NCBI GenBank assembly: GCA_964017235.1
Contig: OZ024933.1
Location: forward strand, 5,459,962 to 5,523,961
Direction: 5' to 3'
Source of the DNA: Sabellastarte sp. h YS-2021
Lineage: Eukaryota; Annelida; Polychaeta; Sabellida; Sabellidae
Length of the DNA stretch: 64,000 bases
This document shows, one piece after another, positions 34,248 through 46,578 of the stretch. Made by a program: the position numbers and the translations under genes. The notes below the pieces were generated by a model, which ran no database searches, had not been told where the DNA came from, and worked only from the letters and a program-made list of their open reading frames with translations. Every line of letters starts with the position of its first letter. Position 1 is the stretch's first letter.

Positions 34248-35968
34248 CTAAGACAACTTATTCACCTGAAGAACATGATACAAAACTAACATTAACAGCA
34301 TTATTTGAAATGAAATAAATGTCACATCAGAATCATCATATGAACGCACAGTGAAAATTAAATATATAAGAGAAAGAGAGTTTAGAAATTTAATAATAAT
34401 CAACTTAAAGAAAAGCTTCATTCTTTGGAAGGTCCCAATATAGATCTTCTCTTTAATACAATTAACAGAATCAACATGGCTTCCAATCAATAAATAATAT
34501 GTACAACATTGAAACACCATATAAGCTACACCTAGAACTGATGAAAGTATAGTTACCCCTGTAACAAAAGCTGATTTACCTGCACCAAACGTTGTGGCCA
34601 GACACAATGGATATTGAACTTCTTTTACAAAAGTCAAACCATCTGTAGAATGATTTGGAAATCTTAAAGACAAACCTACTTGAAGCACAAAAGTTACTAC
34701 AACAGATGTTCTTGTAAACAGATTCATCTTTAGCTGTGCAAATGGGTCTTTTACTCGAATAAATTGAACAACTGAATTATACAGGTCTATTAATATATTA
34801 CTATTGAGACAAAATAACACAACACATTTCACAGAAAGACACATGGGAGGAGAACTTACTTGCACCAGCACCCCTATATAATTGTCTATATTATTTAATA
34901 GAAAAGTACAATTCACAATAATATATAGTAACAGAAACAGATCAGTTATTGGTATCAATAAGCTATGATACATGATATGCATTTGTATTTTCTCTCTGTG
35001 GAGTATCACTGACAAGCTATTTTTCAATCTGGCTACTAAAAGTATTACTGACACAATTGGGGCAAATATACTCACTATCATCTGTGGTAATTTTAATTGA
35101 CATATTTTCTTGTTGTTTTGGTAAATTTTGCTAACACTGCACAGGATCCAGTATGATTCCTTACTTGTAGAAATGTGATGAATGTTAAATAAATTTCTTC
35201 CAAAACCAATAGCAAATATGGTATTACCCTCAAGATTCAAACTCACAATTTTATGGTGCCAAATTGAAGATGGAATTATGCCTATTTTGTTATTTCTCAA
35301 ATCTAGCACTTCTAGATATGGTGGAAATACACTACTATTGATGAATATAATGTCGTTGCAACTTAAGTCCAGATACAAAATAGAAGGTGAAAAAGTGACC
35401 TTTTCTGGCACTAAGTCAAACAGTTTGTTTGAAGATAAATTGAGGAAAAACATATTTAAATATCTTTCACCAAAGAAATAGGCTATATTGCTATTAATAA
35501 TTTCTAAGTATAGCAAAGTTTTTGGGGTATAATTAAATTCACCTAAAATATCCTGAATGTTTTGTGTCAAAATGAAATGCAAGGTTAAAATTTGATACAT
35601 TGAAAACTTGGTGATTTCCAGAATGGTAACATTGTCACAAGATACTGCTTGGAAATAGCATGTACAATTTTGGGGACATGGTAAACAGTGAGCCTCATCC
35701 TCACTAAGAGGACATTGTTGTTGTCCATCACATATTTCCCATTTAGGAACACAAATGTTTGTGTTATGACAACGTAACATGCCTGGACAAGGGCGGCTGA
35801 CATCCAGTTGGCAGAGCATTTGGTCTTCATCATCTCCAGATGGGCAGTCGACAAAACCATCACACATCTGATGGAATGCTATACAGTAGGAGAACTTGCA
35901 GTGGAAGTGAAATGGACATAGAGTGTTGGTTCCCAATTCCCATGCACAACTTACCAGATGTTGACCAT
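34248..35968 (-). CDS. Receptor exon 5: two LDLa modules, LRRs and 7TM
   Basis: Acceptor ggttttag|AT joins exon 4 to give ICTDGQHLVSC. LDLa modules end in CDGFVDCPSGDDEDQMLC and CDGQQQCPLSEDEAHC, followed by an LRR N-cap (CPQNCTC). About five LRRs follow (LFFLNLSSNKL-like, LYLDLSCNDI, LEVLDLRNNKI, SLNLEGNTI). Seven hydrophobic segments then run from VSIFAPIVSVILLVA to FISFQIMLLMLVLYHVLQ. Near the stop there is a good donor (CTTCAG|GTGAAT, exon end 34266), so a further exon could supply a different tail. Confidence 0.85.
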
Positions 35969-38900
35969 CTAAAACCAGACAAGAGTTTTTGTTTACATGT
36001 ATTATACATTTAGTTACTGCTAGGTAGGGTATTGTAAGTAGCAGTGGTATCTGTTAGCTAGACGATTTCACTTAAATACCATATTTTACTACTAGCATCT
36101 TAGTAAGATGTCTATAGTGCTATTCTTTGAGCAGAAATGTTATGTTTAAGCAAAGTGAGTATTTACTGACAACTACACTGTTTTGTATCACAATGCATAA
36201 ACTTGTCTAAGGAATTTGAACTTCTTATCCTGTCACCTGTCCTTGAACTGATACTAACACACTGGAATACCAGCAGTTTAAGGCCAGCTAAAGTTGGTTA
36301 TGATCACCACAGTGTTCTCATTAAATTTTAGTGTTAGTAAGTTTACATCTATTTACAATTTATAAACAAGTGGTAGGCAGCCTGGAAGTCAGAAATTGAA
36401 TTCAAATATTTGAGAGTGTAAGACTGCATCATATTTTTAGTGTGTTAAAGTTTAAACATTTGGAGAGTATCCAGATCTTTGTTACAATGACAAAATATGA
36501 CTGTTATTAAAATATGAGGACATAATGAAACAGGCTGCTTAAGATTTGCGGCAAATTAACATACTTTACCTGTACATATTCTTTGACTACTTTCTGTGTC
36601 CAATATGCATATGTCACTAATTGGGAAGCATTCTTCAGTAAAACAACCGGGCAGTGTAAAACAAGAATCAGACCCATTGTAGCTTCTGATGTACCTATCC
36701 ACATCATTATGATAAGTCAAGTTCTTTGTAAATTTGCTAAACACTTGATCATCCATTGCCTGTCTTTCTGAACAATGCATTTCATCTGTATTGCCTGGAC
36801 ATTCCTTGATTCCATTGCAAATATGAGACAACAAAAGATTGTTTTCTCCAGGGCATAAAATATGTGGGATGTATCTGACCAAGGTTTTCTTTATTTCAGG
36901 TAGTTGATTTCTACTATATATCATTGAAACACAGGCTCTGTCATTTTCAATATAATATGGCCTCAACTTATCGCAGTTGAATTCATAAAGACGCAGACGA
37001 GGCACTTGGCAGGCAACATAGAATGAAGGCTTCACGTCTGAGATTTTTGAGGCCTGGTAAGTATAGTTAAGCTCATTGATTGAGGCTTTAAAGCAGTTAA
37101 TATTACCAGTCAGTTTATGGTATAACATGCCTCTCTCAGTAGCATCTATATTAAACATAGAGCAGCTAGTGTCACTTTCTTTTTCAAAAGACAGAATGTT
37201 AGCCCTTCTGTCATGTGACCCCAAATAGGGGAAAACAGATGATGCCTTTGTACACCAGTGAATACTTTTGGATGGGCATAAAAAATAGACATCTTTCCAA
37301 AAGATTTCAATACCAATGGTAGCACCATCTCCGCATTGTCTAACACAGATGTCACTCAAGTTTATGTGCAATGTTTCATTTTCCAGGGTAATTTCAACAA
37401 GTTTTGTACATGCCAGTTTGTCAGAAATAAACGTTGGTTGGCAAACATTTTCGGATTTAAATTGCATCTGTTGAATGAAATCACTTGCATTCAGTTCAGA
37501 ATTAGTTTGATGTTTATAGCACACAAAAGATGCTTGTTGAAGACTATGACATGGAATAGTCACAAATACACCATATAGCAGAGGGGTGAGAATCACGGCA
37601 TGACAATGCTGATATTCTTGTAAATTATCTTCCCTGAAAACCCACCTGAGCTGCTCGCATTTAGTTATTGATAATGAATTGTTATTTCCTTCAGCTGCGT
37701 GTCGGAATATTTTATACCTGTTCAAGGAGCTTGATTGATAAAAAAGCTGTAAATCACTTGTTACAATTGCATATTCTTTTTCGTTCAACATCAGCTGAAA
37801 TACCAAATGTCAAAATTGTACAAATATATGATGCTCATGAAATAAAATTGCTGCCTGCTGTAACTATGCATGTGACTAAGCTTGGTATAAGACAGAATAT
37901 AGAATACAAGTCACCCTCATTATTGTATTGTGCATTTATACTCAGTGCAATATATCCATATACTACAGGGCTCTAATCGCTATTAAACCCCTCCGACTGT
38001 ACAGGTACAGCCCAAACTCACAAGTAACTGACATTCCCCAAACTGGAAGATAGAGGCTCAAGGATGACCATTTATCAACATCACTGATGTTCATTAGTCT
38101 GCCACTGTGGATAGGACTCAATGACAGAGGATCGTCATTTTAAGTGGTCATTTCTCAATAGCATTACAAAACTATAAAGTCTCTCCCAAACTTGATGGAC
38201 AATGTCACTAGTTTGTTTGACCTCTCCTCCGAAATACTACTGACTGACTACTGACTATTTTCTGTTCAGTAGAATTTAAAAATTTTAATTTTTTTTTTCA
38301 TTTTGGAGGTTTGTTAACTATGATCTTAAAATTCAGGATGTTCTTGTAGCTGGCAGTTAAATCTTCCATATGTTTTGGGGTGACCTAAGAATGTGGTACA
38401 TTGTTAAAACAATCTTTTGGATTTTAATCCATCCATAGCAATCCTGTATACCTTTGTTGGTTTACAAACAATCAGAGGATTTGGGGACCAACTCAGAAAT
38501 ATTTTTATAAAACAATTGGAAAATATTATTTACATATCGCAACATTTCTCGTATTCCCACCCCCTCTTTTTCCATGAATCCTGACCAGCTATTTTCAAAA
38601 TCAAGCCCAACCTGTGCCAATGCCTAACACCTCCAACAGTGCTCCTATTTTAATGGAAAAATCCATTATAAAACACATGAAACAAGCACTTATAAGTGCC
38701 TGTTCACACAGTTCCGTTTAGGTCATATCATCTCGTATTTTAGAATTGCTTCACAGGGTGCCCCATAAAATGACCTCTTATGTGGATAGTGCACATATGA
38801 ACATGACCTGCCCCAAATGGCCCTCCTACATCCCTTCGCCCCATTTGCCTGTACAGCTTAGGTTAGCACATTTTGTAGATTTTTCTTATGAACAGCCCAA

Positions 38901-41900
38901 GACTGACAATGCTGTCTACGTTGTGGAATCCAAACCCACCCTGTTATGATTCCTGAGTCATGAGACTCTCTGGAGACTACTAAAACATGCATTGAACCAT
39001 GAATGACTCCGGACGAGTTGAAAACCTACAGCTTGTATGTAGCTTGTAGGGCCTTCATGAAACTATGTGGACTGTATATAAAGCTTTTCTGTCTATGTTC
39101 TGGTGAAGAGAAATATATTTTAAAAGCCACCTTTTCACCTGCTTTGCATTAGATATAGGTTATAACAATTTAACATTTGCTATGAATTCAAATTTATAAC
39201 TCCATTTTAGATTAGGTTAACTTGGTCAAATAAAAAATAAAAGTAAACAAAATGTTGTTTTAATTTTATAGTAACAAATGAAGGGGAGCTGAATAATACT
39301 GTCCTTTGCCAAATAGGCCCTTGGCAAACTGGTCCCATAAAAAACTTGGCCCTTGGCAACTCGGTCCCCGGGTATAAAATAGTAAAACGTAATGCAATAA
39401 CAGTACTTTTATAGCGCTTTATCTCCATTATACAACAGACTCTAAGGCTGACATTTATTTATACCCAATAATTCAGGTAAGCGTGTATCAGGTTGTTAAT
39501 GACATATAATGAAATGAGCGATAATTGGAAATCTTACAAATTCTAAAGTGCAAAGTGTAATTTACTCATACCAAAGATATTAGGATGTTCTATCAACTCC
39601 TTTTAACTTATGTCTTTAGGCACTATTTTATATCAGTAAAAGTGAAGATCATGACACTTTAGTGGTATTTAGTAAAAAGTGTAATTAAAGATTTTTGCCA
39701 GCTGCAATCAATACCTATAATCCTCTGTCATCTACCCACTTATTTATGTTACAATTATTAAAAGTGCAATTGACGTTATGAAGATTAAGTTCTATAAAGT
39801 TTTTTTCTTAAATTATATGCTAGCAAACCCCATCCTTTCTGTTTAATAGCACATAGTTTATGATTTTTCTCTTTGAGCGTACAGTAACTTTCTGGGGGCC
39901 AATTTGACTAGGGTATATTTTCCTGGGGGCCGATATGACTCAGGCATTTTATCTTGGGGGCCAGTTCGGTGAGGACCAATTTAGTAAAGGACCAATTTGC
40001 CTATGATTCAAACACAGACCAAGTTTGCTCAACCAATCAAATTGTATGTGACCTTCTAATTAATGATATCTCAAACAAAAAATTTAGAACAATACAATAC
40101 TATCATTCAAAATCACATCAAACAGATAAAGTTTGTCAAATATTAAAAACAATGTGAACCTTGTAAGATTAAGTAGGTCATAATTCAAGCTAAAGCCCAG
40201 AGGTCAAAGTGCATTTAAAAGGAGTCATTCCTAGATCAAATGTGATGCTAAAAAAGCATCTTACCATATACATGACAAATGCTACTTGATCAATATACAT
40301 GTCAAAGCTATAGCTTTGCAGGGAATATAGAGGTTTAGAGAGGATTTCACTTTAAGGCAGATGATAAGAAATACCTTAGCACTCAACTGTTTATTCTCCT
40401 TCGAGTGAAATTTATTGAGAAAATCATCCCGGGACAAAAAATTTCCCCTTTAAAATGTACTATCTTTATTTTACTTCAACGAAGTATTATATCCGCAAAG
40501 TAAATATTAAAATGGGGGTTTTATGTACTCATTTCAAAACACGACAATCCGCTAGTGTCAAAGTCTCGCGAAGTTACAACATGGACCGGTAGCTGTTGTT
40601 AGTATTTTTATTCTGTAACCACAGGAGTCAGTTTGCATAAATAGTGACCTCAAAAAGAACTTACCCTTTCCAGTGTTTTGGATGTCAATAAAATCAGGCA
40701 ATCCAAAGACAATTCCTCTGACTGTGTTTCATAAAAAGTTAGCAAAGTTTCTAATTTCATCAAGTCACCGGCATCATATAAATCCATTCCTTGCTTTTGA
40801 CAGAAGTCTCTTGCACCAGTCAAAGATATCTGCCTGAAAAATCACAAAAGGTCCTATATAATATGATTTCAGCACATTTTAACTGTTAAGTAACAGTCAT
40901 AATGAATGAATGGATGAAATGAATAGAAAATACTTTTGAGTTTATAACAAATGGATATTTTTGTTGTAGTGAGTTACATTATATAAGGTGTTACTTAGTA
41001 TTATTGTATTTTCATATGGTGTTATCATTATAAAAGTACCTTATGTAATTGACATCCACAATATGACTCGAACAAAATAAAAATTTTATGTCATGTATTC
41101 AGACATTTTGGCCCAGTAAACATTACAAATGTTTATAAAGGTTTATAAACCTAACTATGAATGGTTTAGTTTAGGTTTAAAATGATGGGTCCCTAAACGT
41201 TCGCCTATAAACGTTTATAAACATTTAAGCATAAACGTTTATAAACGTTAATACATAAACATTTATAGACGTTTGTACACTGCTTAAAAACTGGAGAAAT
41301 ATTTCTGTAAGTATATCTTGCTGTATCACTGTTGTTTGAAGCCATCATCACATTCTAAGTAGATATATAGAAGTATACAATTTGATGATTTTGTATACTT
41401 TTATACCTCTACTTAGAATTTAATGATGGTTTCAAGCAACAGTGATACAGCAAGATATACTTAAGAAATATTTTTCCAGTTATTCTCAAAATGGCTGTGC
41501 TGACATCATCATTCAAAATGAAAACAAGGTTAAGATATCCATCACTCTTTGTAAAAGGTTTAGAAACGTTTATAAACATTTATAGACCAAACTAATATTG
41601 CTGAAACGTTTATAAAACCAAAATATTGAATAATTGCCCATATTTAGGTTTATATTTGGTTTTAAAAACGTTTATAGGTTTACTAAACGTTTATAAATGT
41701 TTTAATGTTTTACTGGGAGGAACAAAATGATATATGCCTTTAACAATTACAAAAGACTTGCAAAGGGTAATATGCTTTTATTTATGTGGCTTACATACAG
41801 TATCAAAAAGGCCTTTTGTCATAGGAAATTTTAAAAATGCTGAACATTTAAACATCTACAGCACACCACTGCTTGTTAGACTTACAAGCTATGTCAGAGC

Positions 41901-44900
41901 GCGAAATAATTGACTTAAGCCTCTGTTACATGCCATAGTATGTGTAAATACACATAACTAGCTGTGGTAGGAAATGTGTTGAAATATATGAACATGATCT
42001 GGTAGTTGGGATAACAGAAACTTACACACACATACAAGGGGAGTTTTCCCAATACGAATGTCACAACTTGAATGTAGCAATAAAGGACTTGGTTGGCTGT
42101 GGCCTGCCAAATTTTTGCAATACTATTTATCATCGGAGTCTGCTTTCACACAGTGATTAAGTGCCAAAACAGGTCCAGTATAGAAGAATAGAATATTGGC
42201 TGTTAAAATTCACTCTTCTCTGACATGGGCATAATCCATAAACCGAAAACTATTTGTAACCTTTTTACAAGATTATTTTCTTTTAAGGTGTAGTTTTTGT
42301 GGAAAAAATTTCAAACAAGAGTACTCGATGATTGGATACCTCAACCAAGGCACACAATAATAAGGAAATGGGAAAATCCGAAAAAAATTTGTTTGTATCC
42401 AGACGGAGATCCAAATCTAAGAGAATCTAAGTTGGCCCACGACAAACAAATGGCCATGAAAATAATACCACTTTGGTGGAATTTATAAATCTTGTAGATA
42501 ACCAGATGACTTTAGATAATTACCACTTCTTTGAAGCCTATACATTTATATAGGAACAATGAGTAGTATATCACACACATATATTGTACAATAGGAAAAC
42601 TTCCGGAATGACACATACAGAAAAATATATCACAAATGATAATAACAATATTATGCGAGTGTGTAGCATAAATATTACATTATAATAGATACATGTGTTT
42701 CTGTATATGTCTAATGATACCCCTTTCACACAACAGACAGTATTAGCAGCACTAACCCACATTTCGGGAAATGTCCCAGTCCCTTGATTACTGTTTGACA
42801 TTTGTATGTGAACTGGTGAGTCAGTGGTAAACCATCCATTACCTTGCATGTCCTACCTTAGTTTTAAAATATTTAAAATGTTAAAAGATTCGTTCCTCTG
42901 ATTTTGGTAATGTAAGCATGCGTGGACGATTTCGCACATGCGAATATGAATTTTTCACTATGGTAGCTGAATGTGTAATCCACCGTGTATATAAGGTTGT
43001 AATTCAAATCTTTTGATATAATACGGCAACATTAGGTGACTTAAGGTATTGGTCATTTTTGCCGAAGGTGAGCTAAGTACTGTCATCCAACTGTTGTTGA
43101 CGACTGAAATACCGTGTCCAATTGGAGACCATCCTGCCTTCATTGTGAACAACTCACATGAAATGGGGAGACCTGGGGACGGTGCCGCCACCGACAAAAA
43201 ACTTTTAACCATGGGACAACTTCCTACAGTGTGATGTTTCGTTTTTATTATCCACCATTTTGTATGATGTATGAGTTAAATACACCTATATTTAAAAAAA
43301 GGAAAACATGGGCACAGTTTAATGTAAAAGTCTTTGTCTTTACCTTGCGATTTCTCAGCCAATTCTACATGGATTGTTCTAGAACAAAAACATGCAGTTG
43401 TAAAAAGACCTTTCTAATGACATATAGTACATATTTGTAGGTTATATAGTTTCCCAAATATTAAATAAAAACCTGAAGTTATGGATACTAGTTATCCATG
43501 GCACGGAGGTGACAGAGTGTACACAAAAATATATCCCACTTCATGTATCATGGATTTGTATCACCCTATGCTTGTTAAAGGCAGCCTGCGGTGGATAATT
43601 AAATGGTATATCTGTCAAGGAATAAATACCTGGATGGATAATAAACCATTTCCATTCCTTGTTCTGGGAGCTGCTTTCTTCTCCACTGATAGATGATGTA
43701 GATGATGTACTTCAAACATATATTGCACATGTCATCAAATTTGACTCCAAGAAGAAAGAAGTCACCATCTTTCATGGCTAATGCTATAGTAAACTGATTT
43801 TCAAACAGAGAAGTTCTAGAAGCTCTAGTAATGCCGTCTTGTCCCATTAGCAGCAATGAAAATTCTACATAATCAATGTATTGATTATCCACACTCACAA
43901 TGATTGTAGTTTCCGGCACTCTTTTCATAGATACAGCAGATCTGAAGCTGTATTTAATGTATTTAGTATTCATTTCAAGGAATGGGTTCACCCAAAATGT
44001 GCAGTCAGAAAATATATTTAAAAATATTGTGGAAACTTCTGCTTCCTGGGGAATATATATACCTTTAGCTTGGTCAGTGGAGTTTGGTTTATCATTGCCT
44101 AAGTCATATTCATACTGTACCAATTCCACTGTGGTAATTATGTCTATTTTCTCTGTACACAGTAAAGATTTTTCTCCTTTCAGTTTAATTTCATTTTGTG
44201 TATATTCATTTGGTCTGTACAATGGTACTTTAGTGTGCAATCTGAATGGACAACACATTATGCTAGGTCTGTCTCCATAATACTTGACATAAACTGGACA
44301 CCATAGCCTCTCTGGTTTGGTATTCTCAGAGGATTTCATCTTAAACTCACTTGTGATTGGTAGATTGATTGTATACTGCCCAACTACACTGTTTTCTGTA
44401 ATATTATATTGTCCTGAATAAGCATCAGTGGCAAACATGATTCCATTACACACTGAGCCATATTGCAGCAGAGAACCAGAACCTATTTGGGAATCAGCAT
44501 TTCTGGAATATCCCCAATATGGAACAGCAGATGAGTCTATTAAAGCAAAAGTTCCAGCACATGGTGTTTCTGAGAAACTACAAGTAATAAAACTTTCACA
44601 AGTAAGTTGATACCTGAACTACTCAAGAGGTTAACACAATTAAACGTGATAACAAAATACACATTTTGTATTTTATATTTTAGTCAATAATACAAACTTC
44701 ACTGCAGCTTAATAATGTTGAACATTTGGAGAGTACTTTTCACTTTGTTGTTTTTGAACAAAACAGCACCCCTAATTTTTATGGATTTGGCATTTACCCA
44801 TTTAATATTCACCATTTATACTTTAGTTTTTGTTGGTTAATTAGTAATTAAATGAATTTTGCTGATATCATTTGAAATGGTAATATATTGATATTTTGAT

Positions 44901-46563
44901 GACTTTAAAAATTCTTGCATAGTAAATATTATTTGTTCAATGAAAGAATTTATTAATGTATGACATTAAAATCCTGGGGGGTATGTACGAAAGGTCGAAG
45001 TCTGAGGTTATAGTGCTATATACAAATATAGTGAACTTATGCCTAAGGTTAAGCTAAGCTCTCCTGAACAATGTACCAGCTCATCTTTATTTGAGAAAAT
45101 GGGCTACTTATTTATTTAACCCAAGAGTGAATGGTATCTAATGGAAAAACTTGCTACACAAAACTATATCTGAACAGAAAAATTGGTTCTCCAAACAAAA
45201 GTGTTATTCAGACATACCTGGCCTGGATTTCACCAAATGACAGAGAAGCAAACCAGACTACTAGTACCAGAAGCCCTTCATTCCTACCAAAGTTGCGCTT
45301 GTTCTCTTTAAAGTTATAAAATGCTTTATTCTCTTCATCTCCACATAAACTCCCAAAATGTCTAAGTCTTGTACTCCTGTATTTCCCTACATTCACATAG
45401 TCTTCAGTAATGTGGAACTTGTATAAAAATAATCCTCCAAACTGGCAGCTATTTGGGTTCTCATGAAATAATACATCTGGGCCATAAAACTGCAACTTAT
45501 CAACTTGGAAGTATTCATTCATTCTTAGGCTGTTAAAGTGCCACAAACAAAGGTTGTTGGTATGGCTTCTTGGTTCAGAGTAAGCTGACACTTGATGTTT
45601 TCTAAAGTTGTTTTCATGTGTAATTAAACCTTTTCGCTTAAATGAAGTCATATTATGAAATACCGGATAGCATCTACCTTTATTTTTGACAGAGTGAATA
45701 TTATGAGTCAACAGTTTATATGTTACATAATCTGTAACATTTGTAAAAGGAGACTTCAGCATTAAGTGGACAAATAGTACAAAAGCTGTTGAGTCTCTAA
45801 CAGTCAATGGTGATGCTTTTGATGGCCCATCACGGATATTCATATTGAGTAGTATATCGATGCGACGTAATCTTCTGGAAAAGAAGCGTACAAACTGATG
45901 TGCTTCTGCCATTATGATTAGAGTATGTTCCAGTTGATCTCTGGTTGATGTATGAAATAATGATTGGCTAATTCTTGCAGTATTTGTGGTTTGAACTTTA
46001 CTCTTTATCTGGTAAGAAACAAGAACATCAGTTGACATTTCACTTGTCAGAATGTTATGAATTTCAATCCTTGCACTTGATGAAGGCAGTTCCCTATTTG
46101 CTGTGCCGTGTTTACCACAGAAATGTTCCTGCTTGTTTTCATTTTGCAAAGTTACCTTGACAATAGTGCAATTTCTGGACCTCAATAGATTAAGTCTGTG
46201 GAAAATCACCATAAGAGCAAACTTAATTGGTACCTGAATATCCCAACTAACAGAACTACTTCCTTGGAGCCTTGTGGCCTGTAAAATCCCGCAATAACTA
46301 CTGGAAGTCATTGGGACAGGGTTCAGTTTTGAAGTTACTTTCTTAAAATCACAGTAGCAATGGCCTACTGTGGCACACTCTAAAACTCTGCCAAGATACT
46401 CTATAAGTTGATGATTATTCCTGGTCTGGAATTTGTAAAGAATTCTCTCATAAATGATATCATCTAAAGCTCTGATTATTGCATCTTCACGATGAATGCT
46501 TGATGCAGTAGCATACAGAGACAAGATGGCTGAAACACCAACAATACAAATGACCCCCTTCAT
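34248..46563 (-). CDS. Mosaic GRL101-like receptor (CUB-like, C-type lectin-like, LDLa, LRR, divergent 7TM), five exons
   Basis: Coding exons: 46563-45218, 44613-43729 (or 43711), 40833-40665, 37794-36570, 35968-34248. Joined they give one frame of 1782 codons including the stop (1788 with the alternative donor), and all phases agree. The protein has a signal peptide (MKGVICIVGVSAILSLYATA), a large ectodomain with a CUB-like stretch, a C-type-lectin-like domain split over exons 3-4, three LDLa modules, an LRR block and seven hydrophobic segments. From family knowledge this resembles the Lymnaea GRL101 class of LDLa/LRR receptors, acting at the cell surface; the ligand is unknown. The 7TM part lacks a recognisable DRY motif after TM3 and NPxxY in TM7, and the chain ends just after TM7. 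It could be a signalling-poor or decoy receptor, or simply a fast-evolving family member. Exon calls were made by eye, and small exons may be missed between 43.7 and 40.8 kb. Confidence 0.75.
35969..36569 (-). other. Receptor intron 4
   Basis: A 601-bp intron with GT...AG ends on the minus strand. No repeat recognised. Confidence 0.75.
36570..37794 (-). CDS. Receptor exon 4: rest of lectin-like domain, first LDLa, Cys-rich linker
   Basis: Starts after ttggtatttcag|CTG. The first ~95 residues end with CHAVILTPLLYGVFVTIPC and SFVCYKH, the C-terminal Cys pattern of a C-type lectin fold. The calcium-site motifs (EPN/QPD, WND) are absent, so sugar binding of the classic type is unlikely. Near the end come an LDLa-like module (CNGIKECPGNTDEMHC) and the linker DSCFTLPGCFTEECF. 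Donor ACAG|GTAAAG. Confidence 0.8.
37916..38155 (-). mobile_element. SINE family 2, copy 2 (in receptor intron 3)
   Basis: The reverse complement matches 59640-59902 from 'accacttaaaatgacgatcctctgtcattgagtcc' to 'tactgagtataaatgcac'. The tRNA-like head is lost. It lies on the same strand as the receptor gene. Confidence 0.8.
38156..39296. other. Receptor intron 3, unassigned part
   Basis: No exon seen. A 67-codon plus-strand frame at 38746 has no recognisable motif and lies opposite the gene. Confidence 0.4.
39297..40012. mobile_element. ~0.7-kb inverted-repeat element with iterated GGCC..GGTCC ends
   Basis: The left arm (about 39297-39375) reads 'gcccttggcaaactggtccc' and similar phrases three times. 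The right arm (about 39888-40012) carries the complementary series 'gggggccaatttgact', 'gggggccgatatgact', 'gggggccagttcggtgagg', 'aggaccaatttagtaaagg'. The AT-rich centre has no ORF. It lies within intron 3 of the receptor. Confidence 0.6.
40013..40664. other. Receptor intron 3, proximal part
   Basis: AT-rich, no exon or repeat recognised. Confidence 0.35.
40665..40833 (-). CDS. Receptor exon 3: first half of C-type-lectin-like domain
   Basis: A 169-bp exon with a strong acceptor (gtgatttttcag|G) and donor (GG|GTAAGT). It encodes SLTGARDFCQKQGMDLYDAG, the typical helix-1 start of a C-type lectin fold. Phase agrees with exons 2 and 4. Confidence 0.75.
41112..41717. mobile_element. Hairpin MITE with CCCAGTAAAACATT-type ends
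   Basis: Outer ends are inverted (CCCAGTAAACATT on the left, AATGTTTTACTGGG on the right), followed by 'cgtttataaa' phrases in both arms. In the centre, 41286-41380 and 41393-41482 are ~90-bp inverted arms around about 12 bp (left 'aagtatatcttgctgtatca', right its complement). The whole element could fold into one long hairpin. It has no coding capacity. A half copy lies at 61815-62022. Confidence 0.8.
41718..43728. other. Receptor intron 2, right part
   Basis: No exon recognised. Short plus- and minus-strand frames lack motifs. Confidence 0.4.
43729..44613 (-). CDS. Receptor exon 2: ectodomain
   Basis: The acceptor ...agttcag|G completes the split AGG codon of exon 1 and opens a frame through YQLTCESFITC, SVCNGIMFATD, LWCPVYVKYYGD and LLGVKFDDM. 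Two donors in the same phase are possible (AT|GTGCAA with exon end 43729, or GAA|GTACAT with exon end 43711); both fit exon 3. No known domain was recognised. Confidence 0.7.
44614..45217 (-). other. Receptor intron 1
   Basis: A 604-bp GT...AG intron, AT-rich, with no repeat recognised. Confidence 0.7.
45218..46563 (-). CDS. Receptor exon 1: signal peptide and CUB-like ectodomain
   Basis: The start is the ATG at 46563, giving a clean signal peptide; an in-frame ATG at 46578 would add five residues. Residues ~110-160 (FHRLNLLRSRNCTIVKVTL then FCGKHG) have the hydrophobic-Cys-FCGKR pattern of CUB-like modules in related mollusc proteins. The rest is not recognised. The donor GCCAG|GTATGT leaves two bases of a codon. 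Confidence 0.75.
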
Positions 46564-46578
46564 GATTTCCACAAGCAT

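Noticed and set aside
38746..38949. A 67-codon plus-strand frame in receptor intron 3
   Set aside because: No motif, antisense to the gene, no conserved context visible.
42297..42488. A 63-codon plus-strand frame (DDWIPQPRHTIIRKW)
   Set aside because: Short, in an intron of the opposite strand, with no recognised family.
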